From assembly GCF_037975245.1 (NCBI RefSeq), contig NC_092572.1, positions 1,897,501 to 1,961,500 of the forward strand: a stretch of 64,000 bases of DNA. The letters are read 5' to 3'. This DNA is from Apostichopus japonicus. Its lineage: Eukaryota > Echinodermata > Holothuroidea > Aspidochirotida > Stichopodidae. This document shows, piece after piece, positions 12,901 to 23,900 of this stretch; positions within the stretch are counted from its first letter, which is position 1; the number at the start of each line of letters is the position of its first letter. The translations under genes were made by a program, and so were the position numbers. The notes under the pieces are model-generated. The model was not told the origin of the DNA. It did no database searches and worked only from the letters and a program-made list of their open reading frames with translations.

Positions 12901-14666
12901 AATTTTAGGCAGTTGCATAAAGAGAAAGTATTGACACTTTTTCAATGTTGTAGCATTAAATTAAACTGAATATACCCATGTCACATTTACAACAAAAGAT
13001 ATCCGGTGATGTTCTTAACTGTAAATATACATGTAAATATAAAGACACCTTGCGATTTATCACATGGGATACCGTCGACTTGATACCGATTGTAATTTTT
13101 GTATAATTACAATTTTCATTCACGGAAGACGTAAAATAATGTATTCATCTTGGAATCAATAATTAAGGACAATTTCTTGGTACTTGTTGCACCTCAAGCA
13201 TTATGCAGTGTGTAGAAGCAACGTAGTGTGTTCGATTAATAGGGAGAATAATAGGGAGAGAAGTTATGACTAGTTAATCAGGAACAGAAAAGACGGATTA
13301 TTGAGGTACTCATTAAGAAATATTTCCGTATTAGTTGTCTGTTTGAGAATACCTCTTAACTAATTAATCACATTATCAAGTATACCATACCAGTAGTTTG
13401 ACTTTAACCGCAGCTCATTAGGTTTACTGATATTATAAAAACGTGTATATAAAATGTAAATTATAACATAGCTAGAGTATATCTTGCCCGCTCCACATTG
13501 ATTTAGGAGGCATGGTAACTTTGGTGTTTGCTCAGTCTTCAGTATCAATGATTCTAAAAAACTACTTTTGTTAGGAATCCCACCATTTCCGGTTGACCGG
13601 GAAGTTAGATTTGACGAGGACATAATCAAACCATCAGTACCCTGGCCCGAGAAGTACTTACAGTTAAGGTTAGAAAGCATTATACCTCTTCCATAATCTA
13701 GTTTATTGCCAACATGACACTTTTAATATGTTATTATAACACAACAATATAGTAACCGCATAGTGTAAAACCGTTATATACCGTGTTCGAATTTTGTATC
13801 TGGATGTAGAACTGGGAACATTTGGAAAAGGATTATGAAGCATAGGAAGAAGTTACTCAGTTATGTTCTTTCATTTTGGTTTTACTAAGTGTATTATGCA
13901 ATGCAGACAACATAGTACATTAAGTAAAGAATACTGACTTTTTCTCCAAACAAAATCCTGATAAGTAAATGTTTTCATTGTCGATTATGATACAGATATG
14001 TAGTCCTTTTTTCAGTCGTTATTTTTCAGTTGTCGTTTTACTTAACCGATTGATAGCGCAAATCATTTCATAATGCCTTAATTCGTTTCAAGCATCTTGT
14101 AGTTTACATTTCATTAAGATCTACAAAGTAGATTCACATCTCGTTCATTCAGTTCTTGTCGTCTATTTCTCAAATATTTACAGAGATAAAATCTTGTTCG
14201 ATTGTTGGAAGTATAACTGTTCTCTTCGACCTTCCATTCATCAATTGAGAGCAACATTCGTAGCTGTAAGTAATCCATTACTCATATTATGTATCAACCA
14301 GTATTTAGAATGCTGATAGTTAACAACAGTATACTTTGCTAAATAGTCTGCTTTGCCTTTGAAATACTTCAACTCAGCTTTTTTTTTTTTTTTTTTTTTT
14401 TGGGGGGGGGAGGGCGGCAAAAACGGTTAATGTACAAAGAAAGCACTATAGCTGATAGTTACTTAAAATTTAATGCTAATTCTACTTTGCTCATCCTGAT
14501 TTTATATCCTACATTAAGTACTCATATTATCCCTCAACAGATATTTGAGAAATTAATCACGGACAGTTCTTACGAGATACCGATACCTACGACGTATTTA
14601 CCTATGAGAACCCCTGATACCACTCAACCTACCTATGCAGAACAAATCTACCATGCTGGAAAGTGA
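6905..14666 (+). CDS. K1: Ig-like transmembrane receptor with a degenerate tyrosine kinase domain (spliced)
   Basis: Exon 1 (6905-6962) encodes a signal peptide, MSHLRSMLYCLFCVPLIFC, with phase-1 donor GTAAGT. Its length and phase match K2 exon 1. Exon 2 starts at 7045 and holds the Ig-like region, which is broken (see separate entry). A transmembrane exon ends at 9193. Ten exons then join in frame to the stop: 10091-10121, 10326-10402, 10748-10918, 11140-11250, 11613-11785, 12016-12135, 12762-12876, 13575-13668, 14184-14265 and 14541-14666. Kinase landmarks in order are LFLISEHL (hinge), HPGLTTEKVLL (HRDLAARN position), DFC (DFG), PPE (APE), SSDVWSTAVVIWEI (helix F) and CW..NCSLRPS (C-lobe). 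The beta-3 lysine appears to be Thr in CVVVTTL. The domain should lie inside the cell and is probably catalytically inactive. The phase join between the transmembrane exon and 10091 is unresolved. No nearest RTK family could be assigned. Confidence 0.8.
7045..7321 (+). pseudogene. K1 Ig-like exon, frameshifted and truncated
   Basis: After the acceptor at 7044 the frame runs DKQERAAEACNEVDE and reaches a stop at about 7120. The matching K2 exon (45371-45691) has one more base in this interval, so K1 carries a 1-base deletion or a sequencing error. In the shifted frame, homology to K2 resumes: DPVCLVCPVYQ, then VEWF.AETRI.YG, then CH.T.A. It ends at a stop near 7321, where K2 continues for about 40 more residues. 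Either the ectodomain is dead, or the exon is replaced by one I cannot see. Confidence 0.65.
8972..9193 (+). CDS. K1 transmembrane exon
   Basis: The open frame contains a proline- and threonine-rich stalk (TTQTPEELQPRQ), then a hydrophobic helix beginning TWVVAVVVFGLISSG and ending in basic residues, and then donor AG|GTAAAC. This is a type I single-pass segment. The acceptor at 8971 (TTTTCCAG) is a guess. The exon leaves phase 2, whereas the next exon needs phase 1, so another indel or an unseen small exon lies between them. Confidence 0.55.
14379..14408. repeat. Poly-T followed by poly-G tract
   Basis: A run of about 22 T is followed by 8 G in the last K1 intron, upstream of the final-exon acceptor at 14540. 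It is a low-complexity tract with likely length polymorphism. Confidence 0.9.
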
Positions 14667-14779
14667 ACTGGGTGTCGCATGGCTCTGATATTGGATGTAA
14701 CGGCTGGACGGTGCGGTATCTGGAGAGCACATGATGCTGTTGGAGTTACTTACCACGGTAGTTCTAACATGCTGGAATT

Positions 14780-14995
14780 ATACGCTACGCCAAAAGGGTA
14801 TACAATATACCATGATGATGTATAACCTAACGATGGTGGTGCAAATTGAAAGACGATGATGTAAGACCTAACAAAGATGATGAAGAATATACGATTATGA
14901 TGTAAAATACACGATGATGAGGTAACAACTAACAACGATGATTTAAAAATATACAATGATGATGAAATAATATACAATATATGATAAATATTAGA
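14780..14995. repeat. Degenerate GATGATG-rich minisatellite
   Basis: Loose units built on ACGATGATGT, AACCTAAC and AATATAC recur every 30 bases or so just 3' of K1. They may form part of its 3' UTR. They create frames on the minus strand that have no coding character. Confidence 0.6.
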
Positions 14996-15699
14996 TAATA
15001 ACAACTTTAGATTGGTTCACTTTTATATGATGATATGTTTTGGATATAACACTTTTCATGTAAAAGCTTTATGTTCATGAGCTACGGAATCCTTTAATAG
15101 TCGTTGATATAATTCAGCATGAAATTCACACAAATTACACACACTAGACTTGAGTAAAACCTGTTAGCCAATCAGCGATGTTGTATGATGCGAACCACAC
15201 ATTACAAAGTAATAACAGCTTAAATGACGGGCTGTTTTGGAAGTGCAAGACTTTTTATCAAAGAAAGGTTAACCAATTTTCCCAGAAGTATTATTACATC
15301 ATATTCATAACCAAAAGCCAGCAATTAAATAACGCTGCTTTTCTCTTCCGTACCTGTTTTCAGCTCCCTTCCATCCCAGAAAATTAATTACTTCTTGAAC
15401 ACCGTTGTTAACCATTAGAGTGTTTTGAGTTTGATTTATTTCCACATAATATAAATACAATGGTGAATAATTTAAATCACTAGCAGGTGGAGGTGGACAG
15501 AAGAAACAGAGCTTTTACAAGCATTCTCCTTTTACGAAATCAATAAATGAAAGAATACAAATTATAAGAGAGAGGAAGAAGGAAAGAACAAAGAACAAAG
15601 AAAAAAAAACGCAAGAAACTAAGAACCAATGCTTAATGATAATAATCGTTAAGTAAAATTGATTTCATTTTTCTTTGAAGCTTAAATAGTTTTAGATTC

Positions 15700-18600
15700 A
15701 TCATTGTGTTGTCCAAACTATTCCAGATTGTATCTCCAGAATTGATAAAAAGTCGATGAGTCCTCGTAGAAGTGACTAAATTTTACGGAAATGTTGACAA
15801 AAGCGTGCATTGTAGTTATGAATGTCAAAATTCGCAGGCAAGAGTCCATGACATATTTATACATAAATAGAGCCAATTGGAATTTGTATGTGTCAAAGAT
15901 ATTTAAAAGTTTGAAGTTAGAAAATATGATATTACTCTGCGCACGATGACTAGAGTTTGTATTTAGGCTGATGGCTTTCTTCTGGAAAGTAAACAGGCGA
16001 TTAAGGTAAGATAGAAAGGGCTTTTCCCTATATTATGTCCCAGTAAGACAGTTTTGATTTAATAAGGGAATCTTGCAGTGTTGTAAGTGTATGCGATTGT
16101 ACAATATAGCGATTTTTATGAAGTATTTCATTAGTCTTTGAAATTTGAGGGCATTGACTTTTAATATGATACTTCCAGGTGAGATTTGAGTCAAGTAGAA
16201 CACCTAGAAATTAACGAGAGTAATATCACCATTATCAATAAATACGTTAACAATATCAACCTTTCGCTGAACAGGACGAAATAGTATACAATTGATTTGC
16301 CTACATTTAAAGGCAAATTATTTTTGTGCTTAAAAAGAATACGTCTGTAAAGAGTGTAATGTTAAAAATTTGAGAACAGTTACACACGTCATTGATGCAT
16401 GTAGATAAGATCACGTAGTGGTCCACAGAACCATGTGGGAGGCCGCAGTTGACTGTACTGGTCTTAGAAGTTTGACGATTGATGCGTACAAAACGTTCTC
16501 TCTTGAAAGATAGCTTTCGAACCATATATATGTAACCCCACGTATTCCATAATGGCTAAGCCTTTTTTAATAAGATGTAATGGTTGATAGTGTCGAATGC
16601 TTTAGACGATTTCAAAACACAGCAAAGTAAATTCATCGTTAATGAGGTTAATATCTAAGAACTGAACTGTATCTGCTGCCGCCATATACGTGGAAAGATT
16701 CTCATAAAAACCAAATTGACGTGATGAAATGATATCATTCTTGTCTAGGGAGTCTGTGAGTTATATAAACATGGTTTTCTCGAGAAGTATATAAGATGTA
16801 GACAGAATCTAGATTAGTCGTTATTTTGAAAGCACAGAGGGATCACCAGTTTTGTAAATAGTCGTTATTCTAGCAACTTTCATACCATAAGGAACAATAC
16901 CACTAGAGAGGGAAAGGTTGCAAGTATAGGTGAGCGGTTCAAGAAGATTTTCGCAAGTAAAACTTATATTGACAGTTGTACCGTCAGTCCCAGCCGCTGA
17001 ACCTATGATAAAATTATGAATGATTGAAGACATTTTCATACAGTTAGTTGAGGAAATAAACATAGTATTAGGGTAAGAGTTTTTAAGAAAACCATTGAAG
17101 TCGACATTACCATGTACCCAGCTTAGTTCAGACCGAAACTAGACAATAAATTATTATTAAAGCAATTAACAACCCTTAATTCTTCGCTATTGTGATTTAT
17201 TCTAAGTAGGCTTGATATTTCGGTCATGGCAGGATCTTCTTCAGAGGTTAAATGGCAAGTGTTATTAGTCAATTCAGCCTCTGAAGCAGATCCTACTAGG
17301 ATAAAAAACGGTCAGGCCTACTTACTGTTACACATTTATTGTGCTTACAGTTTTTGTTTTGTTTTATTTTAATTTTATATGATTTATTCTAAAATTCATT
17401 TTATCTACCAATTATTTCATTGATAGTTCCCCAGGTTTCCTTCTGATTATTTTTAGTTTCATTGAGTAAATTGCTATAGTAAAATAGGAATTTTTTGAGA
17501 GCCTAATTAGTGAAGTAAGGATATTTTTGTAATTGACGTTGTGTAAGTTATTTCGAAGAGATCTGTTTTGAAGGTACGATTTGTATTATTTTCTTAAGTA
17601 GCAATTGATTAATGAGGTTGGTAATCAAAGAATTGCATTTGCGTGACCCCTTGACACCACTGCGCTTAATAGGATAATCTCACTTATTACACTAACAAAT
17701 ATTTTACAAGCATCATTTACATCTGTTTTTGTGTATAGCTGATGCCATAGTTGAAGTCGTTGGGCTCATAGGAAAACCTATAATATTTACCCCTCGACGT
17801 ATCCATTTTCATTACATAACGTGTGAGCAATTTGAAGAATTGAACGCAGCTGACATATAATAGGTCAATGGTCACTTATAGCAGACACAGAAATGCCAGA
17901 CATATTGAAGAGATTGAAGTCATTACAGAAATTAGTATCAATTTAAGTGGAAGATGAATCAGTAATCCCGTTAGTTTTTTTTATAAGCGGCGTGAGTGAA
18001 TCAGAGAACATATTATCTCAAAAAGTGGCAACATGACTACTAGAGTCATTCTTGAGGAGGTCAATATTAAAATCACTGAGAAGCAAGCGTGATTTTTTAC
18101 CCAGGTTAATGGCATTTACCAGGTTGGACATCGCATCATTAAAAGTAATCACGGAACCATCTGGCGGTCGATAAATAACACCAATTATAAAATTGCGGTC
18201 TTGGTGTATAGCTTCAATAATTACAAATTCAAAAGTACTCTAATTGAAATTAAAATCATACCTTGTTTATACTAACACCATTGCGAATATAAAAAGCACC
18301 ACGTTTACCAGTTCTATTATTATGTATGAAGTTATAATTATCCACCTGTAACATATTTGGAGGAGTGTTTTCTTGAATCCAAGTCTCAGAAATGGCAACT
18401 ATTTAGACTCTAGAGTCTTATTCATCATTAATGAGATAACGAATATTATAATAATTTTTCCATAAACAACAAGTAAAGTGAGATCCAGGTGCCTGATGTT
18501 CACTATAAACAATTGTTTGGAATTCGCTAGTTTCTATCGTAAAGATACACATCATAAAAATATAGTGAAACATTTATGGAATGGAAAGAACTGAGTTATT
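15700..18600 (-). mobile_element. Decayed CR1-like non-LTR retrotransposon (endonuclease plus reverse transcriptase)
   Basis: Minus-strand fragments appear in the expected order. Near 18400-18290 is an endonuclease N-terminal motif (AISETWIQENTPP, then NNRTGKRGAFYIRNG), and near 18200-18150 FIIGVIYRPPDGS followed by LLLSDFNIDLLKN. Near 17460-17400 is the linker KETWGTINEIIGR. At 17063-16821 is the RT N-terminus (AAGTDGTTV, SLSSGIVPYGMKVARITTIY), at 16525-16307 a decayed GLPHGS...INDV region, and near 15990-15720 the RT C-terminus (FQKKAISLNT, LALFMYKYVMDS). These motifs identify a CR1/L2-type EN-RT element. Numerous stops and frameshifts show that it is dead. An inverted hammerhead-like repeat interrupts it at 17205-17335. 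Confidence 0.85.
17205..17335. repeat. Imperfect inverted repeat with hammerhead-like cores in both arms
   Basis: The left arm read on the minus strand has CTGAAGA (17244-17238), then GATCC..., then GAAA (17221-17218). The right arm read on the plus strand has CTGAAGC at 17281, then GATCCTACTAGGAT and an A-run, then GGTCAGGCC. The arms are reverse complements over about 50 bases each (AAGTAGGC at the outer ends, CCTCTGAAG near the loop). The motif set resembles the conserved core of hammerhead ribozymes carried by Penelope-like elements and retrozymes, but pairing of the third stem is not convincing. Confidence 0.5.
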
Positions 18601-20188
18601 GATGTCAATTGAAAAATGCTAAATACATGTATTTTGTTTTATTTCTGTTATGGTCGGAATAAATTTGTTAAATATTATCCGTCACGACACATCTACAAGA
18701 TAAGGAGAGGATAAACTGTTACACTGTACATAACTAACTCACATACGCAGATGTGACTCAGCAAAAAAAGCTGAAAGTGGTTCATCAAATATAATTTCCA
18801 AAGTGTGATGTGTGTGTTTATTTAATCTTTGACTTTCTATGAGTTCAACCAAGAGAATATTGTATCTTTAGAAGATAAATTTCGATCGACACTGCAAAAC
18901 TTGTTCGGTGATGAGGCCAGCTTGTAGTAAAGGAATGTAATAGCCTTTATTTATTTTACTTTTGCCTTTTGCTACAGATACGTACTAGCACATTGCTCCT
19001 TTATAGGCCTACTCCTACATGAAGACAAACATTAAACAAAAAACTGAATTTGCGACAACTACAGATAATTGGATTGCAGAAACATGAAAAAAGGCATTGT
19101 AAATCTCCATTTTCCGCATGTAAATACATAATTATCATAGCAAATATGATGTTCTTTCCCTGTTTTGGAACCTCAGCAGCACTGGAGTAACTTAAAATAC
19201 ATTTGATCATTTATATCAAACTCTTACTGTATTATTGAACCAAACTGAAAGGACCAAAAGGTATGTTTCTCGTCATTCGACACTTTGTTCGCTGCATTAC
19301 TAATACATGCTAAACCCTTAACAATCACGACAGCTTTACGCAATAACATAATGACGACAACACAATATAAACTACATACAATGACGTACTGTATATACAG
19401 AATCCTATGCTATATACAAACCTATAAATACTCTCAGTATTAACATAAACCATGGTTGATGCAAATTCTAGCACCGTAAATGGTACAATAAAAAGGGGTT
19501 GCAAACCGTTATTAACCAAGCAGAGTTGTACATCAACCCCAAACCGGTTCCTCAAGGTCTACTGAATACAACAATCTTTTATATAGTTGTTTTAATATGG
19601 TAATAATAAGAGTATAACTGGAAGTGGTAACAATAACTGTTACTGGTTCTTGTACATAGCTACTTGATCACTTAGGTTTCTACTGCTTTAATATCCGTAA
19701 ATTCCATTATCGTCTCGGTAAACATCCTGCGCACTTACTAACTTGAATCATTTAATACATGTCATAACTTACCGAGAGGTTTTTCGTTTCTGTTGGTGAT
19801 CTTAAAGATTACAACAATTTTTGTTTCATATCTGCTTTGTTAAAATTATATATGAATACAGTTTAATAATAATTGAAGAATATTAGTACATTGGAATTTT
19901 GAACTTTGGCCTCAGCCACTAGGTGGAATGTTTGATAACAATCGTATACACAGTAAAGATACATAAACCATGCAAACTAGGGAAACGTCTGGTTTCAGAT
20001 ACAGCTGAATCATAAACGACTAAGTTAGGAAAACAAACTATCGTATGGTTTTGTAACCCTTATAATATTCTAATTTATATTCAGTTATTAGTCAAGGAAA
20101 ACGGAGATCATGAACCTCGAATGAAGGAATTATAACTGATATAAACACAAGAAGGGGCCAATTGGTCAATAAGTGGCGAAAATAATGA
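18601..20188. other. Gene-free stretch between the LINE and the N1 3' region
   Basis: No domain motif or paired splice signals were seen on either strand, and the open frames are short and compositionally random. Confidence 0.5.
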
Positions 20189-20207
20189 AACTTAACCAGC
20201 TGTGGTA

Positions 20208-20295
20208 TAGTGAAACATTCCACGACGACCTTGGTATTGCAGCGTCCGTTCTCTAAGCCGAAAAGAGTTACATTTATGTCCGCTGACCTTACAAT
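20208..20295 (-). CDS. Orphan exon candidate downstream of N1
   Basis: On the minus strand, a GTAAG-type acceptor context is followed by an open stretch reading ADINVTLFGLENGRC, then VVVECF, and a GTTAAGT donor-like site. Composition is GC-richer than the surroundings, as in the real exons here, and it has an Ig-like Cys spacing. No neighbouring exon joins it. It could be a relic of another receptor copy or chance. The plus-strand frame over the same bases is less convincing. Confidence 0.2.
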
Positions 20296-20862
20296 GACAA
20301 ACCAGGGCATACCCACAAATGGGTGGGGCTTGGTTGGCAAACGAAGACTTTGTTATAACAATGGCCGCTTCTCAACTTCATACACTAATCACTGTATCTT
20401 GAAACTATAAGACATACGTTTTGCTAAACAATATTAATGAAATAATCAGTAGATGGGTTGGGCCGAAGCAGTTATATGTATTTACAAATAGATAAAAATT
20501 ACTATGTGAGAATCACATAAGATGTGATTGTTACAAAATAATTTTAAAAACGAAAAGTGCGACTTATTAACATTGAAATTGAAACTAAGAAACACAACGT
20601 CACATATTTGACTACAGTGATGACATCACGCACAAGGCTGATCATAATTCATAATGTCATATTTTGTGTATGAAATAAATCAATTCATCATTGCATAATA
20701 CATGTAGATTCACGTGTATTCCGACTGCAAATAAGACTAAATTGAGACAGGGCTCAAGGCTGACATTTCGATTAACAAACAAAGGCTGAATAAAAGCATT
20801 GTATTTCTTACTGAAGTGAGTTTATTAATTTAATTTTCCTTCTTTTCCTTTTCGGTGCTGAT

Positions 20863-20868
20863 TTTATT
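20863..20868 (-). terminator. Candidate poly(A) signal of N1
   Basis: AATAAA on the minus strand lies about 77 bases past the N1 stop codon; a second AATAAA is at 20821-20826. Both positions suit 3'-end processing. Confidence 0.45.
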
Positions 20869-20944
20869 TTCTCTTGACACTGATAAATATCAGTCAGCAT
20901 GTTGGTTTTATAAGTATTGTTATTAAACTTTTGCAAGTTGTATA

Positions 20945-23900
20945 CTAAGCGTTGTTCTCTTGTTCGCTTGTCCACTTCTCCCACTCTCCATTTTTGCATA
21001 AACGCTCATAAGAGGCATCTTCATTCTTGCGAAAAACTGTAAAATTAAAAGAACATTTTTAGATTTAAAACGTCATTACAAATATTTAACACCAAAGCAT
21101 TTACGTGTATTTCTTTATTTATTTTTTCTTTTCCTTTGATACAGATGTTCAATGGATTATTAGATAAAAGTATAAAAAGAGCTGATATTTAGTTAAAGCA
21201 AATATTGCTATACATCTTGTAACAATTTCTTATATTGATTAATTAATGAACCATGGCAGCACACATTTTCTCGTATGTATTCTTACATTTAGTTTATTTT
21301 CCAAGGTTATTCAATCATTTCAGTGTTAAATAAGAAACCGCTTAATTGTATAATGCATGCATTGCGTGGGGCCTCAAGTTATACGTTTTTCGAAATAACT
21401 TTACCTTACTTAAAATTAGTTTTGGTTTATGTTATTTTGAATATGTACCTTCAGTCTTTTCGATATCAACAATATCATGTAGTTCCTCTTGAGAAAGTCT
21501 TTCTGGGATTTCGCTGTCACAAAACCTTGGGAAAACGAAGAAGAGATATTGAACAGTATTAATCTTTTGCACACGTTGACTTCTCAAAGTATGTGTGTTA
21601 CTTTTTATCGTTGGTTGATTATAAAACCTACAGACAACGAACGTCAAACTTCTTTAGCACAATATTATGCCATACTGTGCCATGATTTGTTTCTGAAACG
21701 ACAACATGTTCATGCAAAGTATAACACATAATAGACTTTAATACGAATATTAGCTTTAACATTTTCCAAAGCAAATCTCAATCAATTTGGAGGAAAAATA
21801 AAATCGTTAAAAAGTCTCTCATAATGAAGTTTGATGCCGCCAATTTTAGAGTTCAACATGTCTCAATTTTGGGTGTGAAGGCTTATAAACAATAATTATA
21901 ACATTACTTTCTTTATTGATTTTAAGGGGAATCTTTTTCATTTAGCTCTTTATAGGAAGACATGAAACAGTATAGTGTTCCGTTTATTTGGTTCTATGTT
22001 AATGACGGTTACATAATTTTTTGGGCGAAAAAATACACTTTAGCTATATCAGCTGTGAACAATGTCAATTTGTGTACTTAGTTTCATTCTTAGCGGACAC
22101 GACAAGATAGGACATTGGTCTATACATCATCAGTTTAGTTATATATGGTTGCTTTATAAATGAAAACTTTGCTTGTTAAAAAACCCGTAGCGATACCTAT
22201 GCTAGACAATACTTTAGAGAGAATTAATATAAAACTCATGAGAAGAAAAGAAATAATTCAAGCGTCACTCACTTTATTTTTTTCGTCGTTTGTGGAACCT
22301 TTTCCATCACAGCTTTGAATTTAGCTTTGTCTGCTAAATGGACCCCGTGAAAGACAAGCCGATCACGGATGCTCGGTAAACTGCTCAATCGAACAATTGG
22401 TAAGTCTCCATATATCTCCAAAGATTCAATCGTGATCTGTTGGCCCAAAGTATTAATATCAGTGTATATTTATTTGTTTCGGCAAACCGTATTTTATCTT
22501 AGACTGTTTTTTTCACCGTTGTTATTGCGGGTAATTTGCTTTGATTCACATTAATGAGAATATGTGTGCTACAAGTTAAATGCAACAATGGTGGTAAACC
22601 AAGCGACGTATCTGATGAAGCTATTAGGAGAATCGATTGGAATTGACGTCATTCTTGATGATTACACTTTTACAGTCAATCAAGATACTTCATACCGACA
22701 TATATAAAAAAAAACGTCTAGTCAACATTTGGAGCCGACCGTCAGCTCAAACCGTCAAATTGTAGAAAGAAGAAACTTAACAAGCTGTTCATCTACTGCA
22801 ATTATTTAAATATAGTTACATATTATTAAATACAATATAATGCTGCCAAGATCGTCAAGGCGGCCACAGACGCAACCACTAAGGACACATTTCAGCTAGA
22901 TGATAGACAGACAATATAACTGGCCCGATGAACATTCACTGGCATAAAGTACATAGGAAAAAGGGATAAAACATGAAAGGAGAGATATAGCAATAGTTAT
23001 CGAGACGAATTGAGACTAATAATTAAAAAATGATAATTTCTTTTTTTGTTTACCCACATGAATTCAGTATGACAACAACTCACATTATCTACTAGAAAAG
23101 CAAGTTTGCATGAGAAGCAATAATGCTCATCGGATAATTCAAAGCAGGATGCTAACACATGCTTTCGTTTAAGAAAATCAAATTCTTTTCTTTTCTAACT
23201 ATTTAATATAATACAATATTTGATACACCGTTTATACCCTTTAGGTTCTTTACTAGGTACAAAATGCTAACGTAAAATATGAATGTGTTAGCAACTTGAG
23301 GAAATCTAGAAATGGCTTAATCCTTACTTCTGTCTTCTTGCAACTCTTCAACAAGTGCAATATTGCGTCTTGGTAATATTCTTCTGTGCTATGATTGAAC
23401 ACCACCTTCTCCAAATGTAACATGTCTGCATGTTCTTTGTATTTCTCTTCATCTAGCGTTCCCACTTCCAGTAAACATGCTATTAGATCGCATTTACCGA
23501 CTTCCAAAAGATTATTGATTGCCTTAAGCTTGTTTTCAAAGAACAGAAACAAATTTTTTTCCAGCATTGTATTGTCTACCCTGTTTGTATGTAAATAAAT
23601 CGAAGCAAACAAGCGAGCAATTAATGGAGATCTTGTAATATAATCTTTACAATTAGAAACAGTTCTCATCTGAGATTGCCAATTTTCCAAAATATCTGCA
23701 ACAATTTTGTAATTCAAGGGTCTCTCCTCGGGATTAGGTGTTTGGTCTTTCCATTCCTTTTGCTTTTCCTCTAACATGCTGTACACCTCGATGTTTTCCT
23801 TTTTTTTTTGGTTTTCCTTCTCTTGCCAAAATCTTTCAAAAAACGCATTTCTTTGGATTTCGGTAAATCCGAGAACGTCTACCCTTGTGTAAGGTTTGCT

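Noticed and set aside
16307-17063. Minus-strand frames as host genes
   Set aside because: They carry reverse-transcriptase motifs in LINE order and contain stops; they are part of the decayed retrotransposon.
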